Shown here: in pieces, positions 1 through 7,423 of the stretch | Numbering within the stretch: the stretch's first letter is position 1 | How the letters are laid out: every line of letters starts with the position of its first letter | Assembly (NCBI RefSeq): GCF_030418165.1 | Contig: NZ_JAUHTQ010000011.1 | Span: forward strand, 1-64,000 | Length of the DNA stretch: 64,000 nucleotides | Source of the DNA: Ureibacillus aquaedulcis | GTDB lineage: Bacteria; Bacillota; Bacilli; Bacillales_A; Planococcaceae | Reading direction: 5' to 3' | Notes under the pieces: model-generated | Seen by the model: the letters and a program-made list of their open reading frames with translations, nothing else | Database searches by the model: none | Told to the model about the DNA's origin: nothing | Translations under genes and position numbers: made by a program

Positions 1-50
1 GTATTCATTAACGTTTTGTTGTTCAGTTTTCAAGGTTCATATCGCATCAT
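1..50 (-). other. rRNA operon leader, edge of window
   Basis: Read on the minus strand, bases about 39 to 1 give CCTTGAAAACTGAACAAC followed by AAAACG. This resembles the TTTGAAAACTGAACA motif of 16S rRNA leaders and spacers in Bacillales. With the three tandem promoters just upstream it indicates that an rRNA operon transcribed leftwards begins beyond base 1. The rRNA itself is not in the window, so the call rests on leader and promoter form only. Confidence 0.65.
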
Positions 51-73
51 CGTTTTTCAACAGCGACTTTTAT

Positions 74-102
74 ATATTATCACGTTCTCTCTTTAGTGTC
101 AA
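74..102 (-). promoter_or_regulatory. rRNA-type promoter, proximal
   Basis: On the minus strand there is TTGACA (97-102), a 17-nt spacer and TAATAT (74-79), followed by AAAAGTCGCTG where transcription should begin. It is the nearest of three similar promoters to the rRNA leader. Consensus boxes, exact 17-nt spacing and tandem arrangement are typical of Firmicutes rrn promoters. Confidence 0.75.
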
Positions 103-149
103 CAACTTTTTAAAAATAAGTTTCGAAGACTACTTGAGACAACTTTTAT

Positions 150-178
150 ATAATATCAATTTATCAACTCGAAGTCAA
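150..178 (-). promoter_or_regulatory. rRNA-type promoter, middle
   Basis: On the minus strand there is TTGACT (173-178), a 17-nt spacer and TATTAT (150-155), followed by AAAAGTTGTC. Spacing and downstream sequence match the flanking promoters. Confidence 0.7.
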
Positions 179-232
179 TTACTTTTTCGATATTTGATAA
201 ATTACTTTCACGTCACCGTAGCGACTTTTACT

Positions 233-261
233 ATATTACAACCCTAGGCGCTACATGTCAA
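233..261 (-). promoter_or_regulatory. rRNA-type promoter, distal
   Basis: On the minus strand there is TTGACA (256-261), a 17-nt spacer and TAATAT (233-238), followed by AAAAGTCGCTAC. The A/T-rich stretch upstream (262-300) could act as an UP element. Confidence 0.7.
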
Positions 262-415
262 CACCTTATTTAAAAAAGAAACTGTTTGATTTCAACCATA
301 TCAAAACACTACTCTCTACGTTAAATTAAGAAATAATTTAAAAGCTAACTTAGACAAAAGCCTCGGAAGTTGTTCTCAAAAAATAAAACTCTATTAGAGA
401 ATTATATTAAAATTA

Positions 416-438
416 GCGTAGACAAACTTTGTCTACGC
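416..438. terminator. 23-bp perfect inverted repeat, terminator or operator
   Basis: The arms GCGTAGACAAA (416-426) and TTTGTCTACGC (428-438) pair perfectly around one base. It lies about 110 bp downstream of the esterase gene, so it may terminate the leftward detoxification operon. The T-rich tail on that strand is weak, so an operator for the rrn promoters cannot be excluded. Apart from this repeat I see nothing else in 262-547. Confidence 0.4.
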
Positions 439-547
439 GTAAAATAAGTGACAAATATCTCGCGATGGTTACCTCGTTCATACTCTCATGCACATCATGA
501 TTAATTGAGGTTATCTTCAGCTTATAAGCGTCGTCTTTTGAATTTAT

Positions 548-1156
548 CTAAATAAGATTTTGTTCATACCATTGTTTCGCTGCTCCAACTTCACTCATCG
601 TTAGTTGATGGCCGCGATTTTCCCAATGTACATTTACAGAAGCTCCTGCAGTTTCTAGCAATTGTTGAAGTTCCACAGACTCTTGTTGCGGGCAAATCGG
701 ATCGTTTGTGCCAGCTGCTATAAATACGTTCTTAGTTTTTAAATCCGGTAATTCTACTCCGCGTCTAGGTACCATTGGATGGTGTAGAATCGCACCCTTT
801 AAAGCGTCTTTATAATGGAATAAGAGACTGGCAGCAATATTGGCACCATTTGAATATCCGATTGCTACGATGTTTTGACGATTAAAGTTATATTCCTTTG
901 ATGCATCATCTAAAAATGCATTTAATTCGTTTGTACGGAAGATTAAATCCTCTTCATCAAAGACACCTTCTGCTAAACGTCTAAAGAATCGAGGCATGCC
1001 ATTTTCCAATACATTCCCTCTAACGCTTAAATAAGATGCTTCCGGATCCACGATTTCTGCTAATTGCACTAATCCATTTTCGTCTCCACCCGTACCATGC
1101 AGCAAAAGCAATACAGGCTTATCTGGATTTGTACCCTCTTTAAATATGTGTTTCAT
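548..1156 (-). CDS. mhqD: MhqD-like carboxylesterase/phospholipase
   Basis: A 202-residue alpha/beta hydrolase. Visible features are the oxyanion-loop segment LLLHGTGGDENGL near the start, the nucleophile elbow GYSNG (G-x-S-x-G) near residue 100, an Asp in NDPICP and a catalytic His in RGHQL. Small esterases of this kind (MhqD in Bacillus subtilis) belong to the MhqR regulon, which answers quinones and catechols. The start is taken at the ATG 1154-1156, preceded by AGGAGG; a longer reading from 1207 would place this SD inside the gene and overlap the neighbour. It is the last gene of the minus-strand cluster, 19 bp after the flavin reductase. The physiological substrate is unknown; the family is clear, and the mhqD name rests on context. 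Confidence 0.8.
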   Translation of the reverse strand: MKHIFKEGTNPDKPVLLLLHGTGGDENGLVQLAEIVDPEASYLSVRGNVLENGMPRFFRRLAEGVFDEEDLIFRTNELNAFLDDASKEYNFNRQNIVAIGYSNGANIAASLLFHYKDALKGAILHHPMVPRRGVELPDLKTKNVFIAAGTNDPICPQQESVELQQLLETAGASVNVHWENRGHQLTMSEVGAAKQWYEQNLI

Positions 1157-1175
1157 CTTTATACCTCCTAGTCTA

Positions 1176-1787
1176 TTAATCAGGCCTTTTAATCGAGAAT
1201 AACCCACCTATTTCTGCATATTCGGCCCCCGCCAGACGGCTAACCGGGTTTAATCTCTCCACATTTATCCTTCCATTTTCTTCGTAAATCTCATCACTTA
1301 AATGGAATTGTACTACTTCACCTATCACTAAATCACTAATCACCCTGCCCTCAGATTCTAGAGGTATGGCTTTGACCAGTTTGCATTCCATCCGGACCTT
1401 TGCTTCTTTTATCCCCGGTACGCTAATTAATTTGCTTGGCAATTGCGTCATCTTAGCAAGCTCTAGCTCACTTTTGTTGTACGGTAATCGGGCAGCTGTT
1501 TCATTAACCTTCTCCACATTATCCCGATCTACAATATGAACAACAAATTCTTCATTACTTTTTATATTTCTTGCCGTATCCTTTATATTTCCATTCTCCC
1601 TTTGGATAGCCAAAGAAATCATTGGAGGATGTGCACATACTATATTGAAGTAACTGAAGGGTGCCCCGTTAACGATCTTTTCATCCGAAATCGTTGTTAC
1701 AAAGGCAATCGGTCTCGGAATAATGGAACCTTTAAGGATTTTGGAAACTTCGTGTTCAGTTATAGCATTCGGGTTTATGGAAATCAT
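1176..1787 (-). CDS. Flavin reductase family protein (FMN-binding split barrel)
   Basis: A 203-residue protein of the flavin reductase-like, FMN-binding split-barrel family. The N-terminal segment SIIPRPIAFVTTIS and the middle segment GEVVQFHLSDEIY are characteristic. Such proteins bind FMN and use NAD(P)H to reduce flavin or quinone-like compounds. The ATG start has AAGGAGAG 5 nt upstream. The gene is 11 bp downstream of a ring-cleaving dioxygenase and just upstream of the MhqD-like esterase, so all three are probably on one transcript and act on aromatic electrophiles. The exact electron acceptor cannot be read from the sequence. Confidence 0.82.
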   Translation of the reverse strand: MISINPNAITEHEVSKILKGSIIPRPIAFVTTISDEKIVNGAPFSYFNIVCAHPPMISLAIQRENGNIKDTARNIKSNEEFVVHIVDRDNVEKVNETAARLPYNKSELELAKMTQLPSKLISVPGIKEAKVRMECKLVKAIPLESEGRVISDLVIGEVVQFHLSDEIYEENGRINVERLNPVSRLAGAEYAEIGGLFSIKRPD

Positions 1788-1798
1788 ATTATCTCTCC

Positions 1799-2740
1799 TT
1801 AATCAAGTGATTTAACTTCAATAGGAATGAGTGACATTTCTAAGCGGTCTCGCAAATGTTCATATTGTTCAGGAAGCATTAATTGTTTGCCCATTGTCTC
1901 ATAAGATTCATCATGAGCAAAACCTGGTGGATCAGTAGCGATTTCGAATAAAATTTCCCCCGACTCACGGAAGTAGATTGCGTCAAAGTAGTTTCGATCT
2001 TTTATTTCAGTCACGTGCTGGCCATGATTCATAGCATATTCCTGCCACTCTTGATGATCCGCAGCATCCTTTGCGCGCCACGCAATATGGTGGACTGTCC
2101 CAACACCCATTGTTCCACGTACGCCAGTTGTCATTTTTACATCAATAATATTGCCAATATCGGCTGTTGCTTTAAAACGAGTATAATCCCCTTCTGTCCC
2201 AACAGTTTCTAAACCCATTACATCAACCAGTGTAGCAGCTGTTTCTTGTGGTCGAGCGGAATATAAAATAGCGCCGCCGAAACCTTTAATCGCTACTTCC
2301 TTAGATACTCCACCAAAAGTCCATGGATTTAATTCTCCTTCTTCACGTTCAACAATTTCAAGATGGAGACCATGTGGGTCGTCAAATTGAAGATAGGCTT
2401 CCCCAAACCGTTCTGCTTCTATATATTCAATATCAAATTGCGATAGGCGATTTCTCCAAAATTCCATTGCTCCAGTAGGTACTACATAGGTTGTCACACC
2501 TACTTGGCCATCGCCTATTCTCCCCTTATATGCATCTGCCCAAGGGAAAAAGGTAATAATTGAACCTGGTTTACCACCTTCGTTACCAAAGTATAGGTGA
2601 TATGTTCCAGGGTCATCAAAGTTAATTGTTTGTTTTACTAATCTTAGACCTAATATACCTGCATAAAAATCTATGTTTTCTTGAGGATGCCCAACAATAG
2701 CTGTAATGTGGTGAATCCCTGCTGTATGTTTTTTCATCAT
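1799..2740 (-). CDS. Ring-cleaving dioxygenase (VOC family, MhqO-like)
   Basis: A 313-residue extradiol-type dioxygenase with two vicinal oxygen chelate modules, at about residues 5-130 and 150-285. Likely metal ligands are His in GIHHITA near the N terminus, His in TVHHIAW and Glu in ILFEIATDPPGF. Relatives in Bacillus (MhqO, MhqE, MhqA) are induced by hydroquinone and catechol and are thought to open hydroxylated rings with Fe(II). The start has AGGAGGCAAATA before the tandem ATGs. It is separated from the upstream FMN reductase by a 119-bp repeat array but followed closely by the flavin reductase. It is clearly paralogous to the dioxygenase at 3787-4770 (shared FE(I/L)ATD-PGF motif). Confidence 0.88.
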   Translation of the reverse strand: MMKKHTAGIHHITAIVGHPQENIDFYAGILGLRLVKQTINFDDPGTYHLYFGNEGGKPGSIITFFPWADAYKGRIGDGQVGVTTYVVPTGAMEFWRNRLSQFDIEYIEAERFGEAYLQFDDPHGLHLEIVEREEGELNPWTFGGVSKEVAIKGFGGAILYSARPQETAATLVDVMGLETVGTEGDYTRFKATADIGNIIDVKMTTGVRGTMGVGTVHHIAWRAKDAADHQEWQEYAMNHGQHVTEIKDRNYFDAIYFRESGEILFEIATDPPGFAHDESYETMGKQLMLPEQYEHLRDRLEMSLIPIEVKSLD

Positions 2741-2910
2741 TATTTGCCTCCTAGATTTATGTCAGCATAAAATCTGAGCACATCCTTCAATCCTTTTTAA
2801 TTGATTTGCTCAAATTTTATACTTTTGATTTATATACAACATGCACACAAGCATGTGCACATGTTGTAATTGTAAGAATCCTACTCATGCGTCTTTTGCT
2901 CTTTCTGCCG

Positions 2911-3172
2911 CTGGGCGAGCACCTTCCGCTTTTCTTGTCTAGCTGCAGGTGCTAGCTCCTCCACAACTTCAAATTCGCCTGCAAGGACGAAAAACGTCCT
3001 TTGGTCGATTTCTCCAGTTGCGTTCGGAGCTGGGCGAGCACCTTCCGCTTTTCTTGTCTAGCTGCAGGTGCTAGCTCCTCCACAACTTCAAATTCGCCTG
3101 CAAGGACGAAAAGCGTCCTTTGGTCGATTTCTCCAGTTGCGTTCGGAGCTGGGCGAGCACCTTCCGCTTTTC
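2911..3172. repeat. Two tandem 119-bp repeats plus a 24-bp partial copy
   Basis: The unit beginning CTGGGCGAGCACCTTCCGC occurs at 2911-3029 and 3030-3148, then partially at 3149-3172. The two full copies differ at one place that I can see (GACGAAAAACG against GACGAAAAGCG). Each carries a perfect hairpin GGACG-aaaa(a/g)-CGTCC. The array ends 3 bp before the stop codon of the FMN reductase. It resembles intergenic repeats scattered in Bacillaceae genomes; I see no open reading frame or transposase in it. Confidence 0.9.
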
Positions 3173-3174
3173 TA

Positions 3175-3717
3175 TTAGCGGATTGTTTTTAAAGCTGTTG
3201 CCCAAGGTATTACTTGGTCGAGCATTTGATTTACTGAATCGGCTTGAACTTCTTTCGGTTTGAAGTCAGTTCCATTCTCGAAATCAGTGAATAAAGATAA
3301 TGCAGGGTGTACACGTACATCCGCTACTAGTAATTCACCCAAGATTCCTCGTAAGTGTTCCGCTGCACGAGCTCCACCTACCGAACCATAAGATACGATA
3401 CCGGCAGCTTTGTTATTCCACTCTTCACGCAAGTAATCTAATGCGTTCTTAAGTGCTCCTGTAATAGAGTGGTTATATTCTTGTACGATGAATACAAATC
3501 CATCCTGAGCGGCTACCGCCTGTGACCAAGCGGCTGCTCCTGAAGCATCACCACCAGCTTCGCCTAGTAAAGGTAATTTGTAATCCGCAATATCGATAAT
3601 CGTGTAGTTAGCATCACCGCGTTTATCCGCTAATTCTTTTACCCAAGCGCCTACTTGAGGGCTTACACGTCCTTCACGAGTTGAACCTAAAATAATCCCG
3701 ATATTTAATTTTGTCAT
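3175..3717 (-). CDS. NADPH-dependent FMN reductase (flavodoxin-like)
   Basis: A 180-residue flavodoxin-fold oxidoreductase. The N-terminal GIILGSTREGR is the FMN phosphate-binding loop, and EYNHSITGALKNALDYL is the conserved second flavin motif of the NADPH-dependent FMN reductase family. It probably performs two-electron reduction of quinones or azo compounds. The start is taken at the ATG 3715-3717 because GGAGGAG sits 6 nt upstream; an upstream ATG at 3766-3768 would add 17 residues (GFLDKLFGKK-type) and cannot be excluded. It lies about 70 bp downstream of a ring-cleaving dioxygenase and is followed by a repeat array. Quinone detoxification is inferred from context. Confidence 0.85.
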   Translation of the reverse strand: MTKLNIGIILGSTREGRVSPQVGAWVKELADKRGDANYTIIDIADYKLPLLGEAGGDASGAAAWSQAVAAQDGFVFIVQEYNHSITGALKNALDYLREEWNNKAAGIVSYGSVGGARAAEHLRGILGELLVADVRVHPALSLFTDFENGTDFKPKEVQADSVNQMLDQVIPWATALKTIR

Positions 3718-3786
3718 TGTTTTCTCCTCCTCCTGCTTTTTACCGAATAATTTATCTAGAAACCCCATCTGATAAAATTCACTTCC

Positions 3787-4770
3787 TTATTCGTATTCTT
3801 TTTCAAAGTGTTTTGTACTGCGGACTGTATCAATAGGTCTTACCAATTTTTCGATCTGGTCACGTTTTTCTTCGAAGAAAGGTGGTAAAGATAACTTCTC
3901 ACCGAGTGTTTCGTATGGTTCATCACCCATAAAGCCTGGACCGTCTGTTGCCAATTCAAACAAAATTGAAGGAGCTGCATTCGTATAAAGCGAGCCAAAA
4001 AAATAACGCTCCACATATCCCGAGTTAGGTAACTTAAATCCTTGTAAACGTTGTTGCCAAGCTTCCAAGTCCGAACGGTCATCTACTCGGAATGCTGTAT
4101 GATGAACAGTCCCAAATCCTTGTCTAGCTTGAGGAAGGACCGTATTGTATTCAAGAATTACTTGTGCTCCGTTACCGCCTTCACCCATTTCAAATAGGTG
4201 GAATGAGTCTTCCTGGGCAATTTCTCTCATAAAGAATACTTGTTCCAAAACCTCTTTAAGGTAATCAAAGTATGAAGTGCGTACAAAGATTGGCCCTAAA
4301 CCCGTAATGGCATATTCTAAAGGAATCGGCCCGTTTTGCCATGGTGTTCCAGATTCTACTCCTTCATTAAACTCATCAGAAATTAATTGATATTGTTGAT
4401 CGTCAAAATCAACGAAACCCAGAACCTTCTTACCGAATTGTTCTTTTATCCCCGTGTGCTTCACTTCTAAACGAGTAAAGCGTTTTTCCCAATATTCCAA
4501 TGCGTCATCATTTGGTACACGGAATGATGTCTTTGAAATCTCATTTGTACCATGGACACCCTTAGAGATACCAGGGAAATCAAAGAATGTCATATCTGTC
4601 CCCGCACTTCCAACGTCATCACTAAAAAATAAGTGGTATGTTTTAATATCATCTTGATTCACTGTTTTCTTTACTAAACGAAGGCCCAATGTATAAGTAA
4701 AGAAATTATAAATTTTTTCTGCACTACTTGTAATTGCAGTTACGTGGTGCAGACCTTTTAATTCATTCAT
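3787..4770 (-). CDS. Ring-cleaving dioxygenase (VOC family, MhqE/MhqA-like)
   Basis: A 327-residue extradiol-type dioxygenase with two VOC modules. Metal ligands are suggested by GLHHVTAIT at the N terminus, TVHHTAFRV in the middle and ILFELATDGPGF near residue 275. It is the first gene of the minus-strand cluster. Its ATG is preceded by AGGAGGAATTCTG, and a 22-bp perfect palindrome of MhqR-operator type lies 18 bp upstream of the start. This ties the cluster to quinone/catechol-responsive repression, with de-repression when MhqR is modified by electrophiles; no mhqR gene is present in the window. Enzyme class is certain; the ring substrate is not. Confidence 0.88.
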   Translation of the reverse strand: MNELKGLHHVTAITSSAEKIYNFFTYTLGLRLVKKTVNQDDIKTYHLFFSDDVGSAGTDMTFFDFPGISKGVHGTNEISKTSFRVPNDDALEYWEKRFTRLEVKHTGIKEQFGKKVLGFVDFDDQQYQLISDEFNEGVESGTPWQNGPIPLEYAITGLGPIFVRTSYFDYLKEVLEQVFFMREIAQEDSFHLFEMGEGGNGAQVILEYNTVLPQARQGFGTVHHTAFRVDDRSDLEAWQQRLQGFKLPNSGYVERYFFGSLYTNAAPSILFELATDGPGFMGDEPYETLGEKLSLPPFFEEKRDQIEKLVRPIDTVRSTKHFEKEYE

Positions 4771-4787
4771 CAGAATTCCTCCTAATT

Positions 4788-4809
4788 AATATCTCGAATT
4801 CGAGATATT
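4788..4809. promoter_or_regulatory. MhqR-type operator, 22-bp perfect palindrome
   Basis: The core ATCTCGAATTCGAGAT (4791-4806) extends to a perfect 22-bp inverted repeat. From memory it matches the TATCTCGAATTCGAGATA box bound by MhqR in B. subtilis. It lies between the promoter region and the SD of the first dioxygenase, so a bound repressor would block transcription of the detoxification operon. Confidence 0.85.
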
Positions 4810-4934
4810 TAGTTAAAAAAATATTTGCCTCAAATTTTCTATATTATTATGGTTCTGTTACTGCACTTTTATTCAATAAGTATTGTCTTCGACTTAGAAA
4901 ATCCCTAATAGTAAAATAACCTTTTCTATTTAAT

Positions 4935-4963
4935 AAGAGGGCAAACTTATGGAATGCCCTCTT
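4935..4963. terminator. Terminator after the yceI-like gene
   Basis: The arms AAGAGGGCA (4935-4943) and TGCCCTCTT (4955-4963) form a stem 18 bp downstream of the YceI-family gene, on its transcript strand. The T tract is poor. Confidence 0.55.
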
Positions 4964-4981
4964 AATTTTCCTTGCCTAGGC

Positions 4982-5509
4982 TTATGCAGCTGGGTTAACT
5001 TCTAATTCAACTTTGATTTTGATGTCTTTACCTACTAAAACTCCACCAGTTTCAAGAGCTGCGTTCCAAGTTAAACCGAATTCTTCACGGTTAATTTTAG
5101 CTTCTGCTTCGAAACCATAAACTTCTACGCCCCATGGGTTTTTACCTTTACCGCCATATTCAACATCAAATGTTACTGGTTTTGTTACATCCTTGATCGT
5201 TAAATCACCAGTTACTTTGTAGTCATCACCATCTCTAGTGATGCTTGTTGATTTGAAGTCGATTGTCGGGAATTGTTCAGCATCAAAGAAATCCGCACCT
5301 TGTAGGTGATTATCACGGTCTTCGCTGCGAGTATTAATGCTCGCCACATCAAATTTGAATGCAATTGCAGCTGTAGTTAAGTCTGCAAGATCTGCTGCTT
5401 CTACTTCTGCTGTATAAGCATCGAAGTTTCCTTTCACTTTAGAAACCATCATGTGTTTTACTTCAAATCCTACACTTGAGTGAGATTGATCTACTGTCCA
5501 TTTTGCCAT
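4982..5509 (-). CDS. YceI family protein
   Basis: A 175-residue YceI-domain protein over its full length. YceI proteins have a lipocalin-like barrel that binds polyisoprenoid or other lipophilic molecules. Conserved segments are WTVDQSHSSVGFEVKHM at the N terminus, DNHLQGADFFDAEQFPTIDFKS in the middle and NREEFGLTWN near the C terminus. There is no signal peptide, so this version is predicted cytoplasmic. The ATG is preceded by AATTGGAGGAAATTTAAA. Two MhqR-like boxes lie upstream, which suggests co-regulation with the adjacent quinone-detoxification operon. A role in handling quinones or other lipophilic electrophiles is therefore plausible, but inferred. Confidence 0.9.
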   Translation of the reverse strand: MAKWTVDQSHSSVGFEVKHMMVSKVKGNFDAYTAEVEAADLADLTTAAIAFKFDVASINTRSEDRDNHLQGADFFDAEQFPTIDFKSTSITRDGDDYKVTGDLTIKDVTKPVTFDVEYGGKGKNPWGVEVYGFEAEAKINREEFGLTWNAALETGGVLVGKDIKIKVELEVNPAA

Positions 5510-5529
5510 TTTAAATTTCCTCCAATTTT

Positions 5530-5546
5530 GTCTCGAAATCGAGATA
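5530..5546. promoter_or_regulatory. MhqR-like operator, yceI proximal
   Basis: TCTCGAAATCGAGATA fits the dioxygenase operator core with one central change and the same arm spacing (TCTCGA-aa-TCGAGA). It lies directly upstream of the SD of the YceI-family gene. Confidence 0.7.
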
Positions 5547-5600
5547 TTATATTAAAAAAATAATTTAACTTACGAATTCATTTTTTGTTTGGAATTAATT

Positions 5601-5618
5601 TATCTTTAATTCGAGATA
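5601..5618. promoter_or_regulatory. MhqR-like operator, yceI distal
   Basis: TATCTTTAATTCGAGATA differs from TATCTCGAATTCGAGATA at two positions. It lies about 70 bp upstream of the first yceI box, giving a two-site arrangement. Confidence 0.6.
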
Positions 5619-5670
5619 AATTTAACATAGTTCCAACCACCTTGTCAATATAGGGTTTGAATTTTTTTAA

Positions 5671-5697
5671 AAGGTTGCCCATTTTTAGAGCAACCTT
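5671..5697. terminator. Hairpin after the M23 peptidase
   Basis: AAGGTTGC (5671-5678) pairs with GCAACCTT (5690-5697), just downstream of the M23 peptidase stop codon on its strand, followed by TTAAAAAAATT. Confidence 0.5.
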
Positions 5698-5701
5698 ATA
5701 A

Positions 5702-6700
5702 TTATTTCTTTTGCTGTTTCGTATATTTCTCCCATTGTGTAAGAGATGGATAAGGGTCGAATGCCCATTCCGTACGACCATTAAACTTATACATCCCGTA
5801 GTGTAAATGTGGCGGGAACTTACCGGAAGTACCTTCTTTTCCATAACCCGAACTACCTACGCCACCAAGGAGCATTCCTGGTTCTACTAGATCCCCAACT
5901 TTTAAATCCTTGTTAAAGTAGGCTAAATGGGCATAGTAATGATAGGTATTGTGATTATCTCGTATTCCTACACGCCATCCACCAAATTCATTCCATCCCA
6001 TTACTTCTACTACACCATAAGAAGTGGAAACTACAGGTGTACTGTACCCTGCAAATATATCCGTTCCTTCATGTATACGCCTTCCGCCCCATCCCCGGTT
6101 GGCACCCCATGTTCCTCGGTAGCTATAATTATAACCACGTACAGGAACCGGGAAAACATGCGTATCCAAATCAATCGTGTCATAATTTTTATACATTTTA
6201 GCTATTGTTAATATCTGATTAACAACCTCCTCGCTCTGGTAATAATCATACAAAGCGAGTTTGAAATCTTCTTCTGTTGGGCCAAACTGACTTAAATAGT
6301 TAACCAGTGTAAACATCACATCTTCGTCATCTTCACGACTCGCATCGCCATCACCATTCCCATCGAGTCCTAAACCTCCGAAATATTCAATTGAAAAAAT
6401 GGAAGTATCATCAGGTTGAGGGTTCATTGCCCCCACCCAAGACTCTTTAGAAAACTGAATGGCAATGGTGCTTTCTCGTTTTGGGATGTCCGGTCTAACC
6501 GCTTGGATATTCCGTTCATATTGGTCAATAGCCGCTAAATTATACCAAGGAACAATATGATCCTGGAATTGGATATACATAGACATACGTTGTTCGACTA
6601 CTTGTTCCTGTGAAGGTGCCTCATTTGCTTTTACCTCGTAGGAAAGAATTGTGCCGCCAGTTAATAAGCCTATAAACAATGCAATTAAATGCCGAACCAA
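5702..6700 (-). CDS. Secreted M23 family metallopeptidase
   Basis: A 332-residue exported peptidoglycan hydrolase candidate. An N-terminal signal peptide (VRHLIALFIGLLTGGTILS) is followed by about 170 residues of unassigned sequence and a C-terminal LytM/M23 domain. Zinc ligands are visible as H and D in RIHEGTDIFA and the H-x-H in PPHLHYGMY. M23 enzymes cut peptide cross-links in the cell wall. The start is set at the TTG 6698-6700, 7 nt after AAAGGAGG; a nominal ATG at 6719-6721 lies upstream of this SD. It stands alone, with no operon partner. Part of the middle region (LGLDGNGDGDASREDDED) is acidic and calcium-loop-like. Confidence 0.87.
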   Translation of the reverse strand: MVRHLIALFIGLLTGGTILSYEVKANEAPSQEQVVEQRMSMYIQFQDHIVPWYNLAAIDQYERNIQAVRPDIPKRESTIAIQFSKESWVGAMNPQPDDTSIFSIEYFGGLGLDGNGDGDASREDDEDVMFTLVNYLSQFGPTEEDFKLALYDYYQSEEVVNQILTIAKMYKNYDTIDLDTHVFPVPVRGYNYSYRGTWGANRGWGGRRIHEGTDIFAGYSTPVVSTSYGVVEVMGWNEFGGWRVGIRDNHNTYHYYAHLAYFNKDLKVGDLVEPGMLLGGVGSSGYGKEGTSGKFPPHLHYGMYKFNGRTEWAFDPYPSLTQWEKYTKQQKK

Positions 6701-6935
6701 ATGGAACCCTCCTTTCATCATTTAGAATGTGCAGTAATTTTCATTCCATGAGTAGAGAAACAAATGCTCCTCAAATCAATTGGTACAATGGTACAAAAAC
6801 TCGGTTTATCTGATGGATATATTTTGTTCGATTTGTGGGATAGTATTAAAAGAAGATTTTGTTATTTCTTAGCTTCCTTATAGGAAATAACTTATTGCTT
6901 GTGGTAAGATAAGGAAAAAGCAAGGGGGAATTAAA

Positions 6936-7253
6936 ATGGAAAACTTACAATCGGTTGAGCAATTTGAGCAGTTAAAAGCTAATGGAAAGACAATCTTTAT
7001 GTTTTCGGCAGATTGGTGTGGAGATTGCCGTTTCATTGATCCTGTTATGCCAACAATCGAAGAGAAATATGCGCACACATATCAATTTATCAAAGTAGAT
7101 CGTGATGAATTCATCGATTTATGTATCCAATTGGATGTATTCGGCATCCCAAGTTTTGTTGCCTTTAGTGATAATGAAGAAATCGGTCGTTTTGTTAGCA
7201 AGGATCGTAAAACACAAGAAGAAATCGAAGCATTCATTGATGGTTTAAAATAA
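6936..7253 (+). CDS. ytpP: Thioredoxin-like protein YtpP
   Basis: A 105-residue thioredoxin-fold protein with active site WCGDC in FSADWCGDCRFIDPV and the cis-proline segment FGIPSFVAF. Length and active site match Bacillus YtpP, a cytosolic thioredoxin-like protein. The ATG has AAGGGGGAATTAAA upstream. It stands as a single gene, read towards a bidirectional terminator. Redox partners are unknown. Confidence 0.88.
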   Translation: MENLQSVEQFEQLKANGKTIFMFSADWCGDCRFIDPVMPTIEEKYAHTYQFIKVDRDEFIDLCIQLDVFGIPSFVAFSDNEEIGRFVSKDRKTQEEIEAFIDGLK

Positions 7254-7305
7254 CAGTCATGATTTTTGAATCTGCGGGTACTATAACTGTACAATATCTT
7301 GAATT

Positions 7306-7335
7306 AAAAAAGCGCCTCTTTAAAAGACGCTTTTT
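7306..7335. terminator. Terminator after ytpP
   Basis: AAAAAGCG and CGCTTTTT arms with an inner CTCTT/AAGA pairing give a bidirectional A/T-flanked hairpin downstream of ytpP. A second, GC-rich hairpin with a T6 tract follows at 7373-7402. Confidence 0.7.
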
Positions 7336-7372
7336 CATAATATAATGGATAGATGGCCGCAGAAAATAACAT

Positions 7373-7402
7373 CCCCGACGCAATAGGCGAAGGGGGTTTT
7401 TT
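7373..7402 (+). terminator. Second rightward terminator
   Basis: CCCC-ga-CGC-aata-GGCG-aa-GGGG is followed by TTTTTT on the plus strand. It sits between ytpP and the convergent lipoprotein gene. Confidence 0.6.
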
Positions 7403-7423
7403 GCTTCACCAAAAAGCATCTCC

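Noticed and set aside
2835-2872. CAACATG...CATGTTG inverted repeat upstream of the mhqO-like gene as a further MhqR site
   Set aside because: The arms do not resemble the ATCTCGAATTCGAGAT core; it could be another operator or hairpin but nothing supports a specific call.
3001-3192. 63-residue plus-strand frame
   Set aside because: It lies entirely in the 119-bp tandem repeat and overlaps the end of the FMN reductase; no ribosome binding site.
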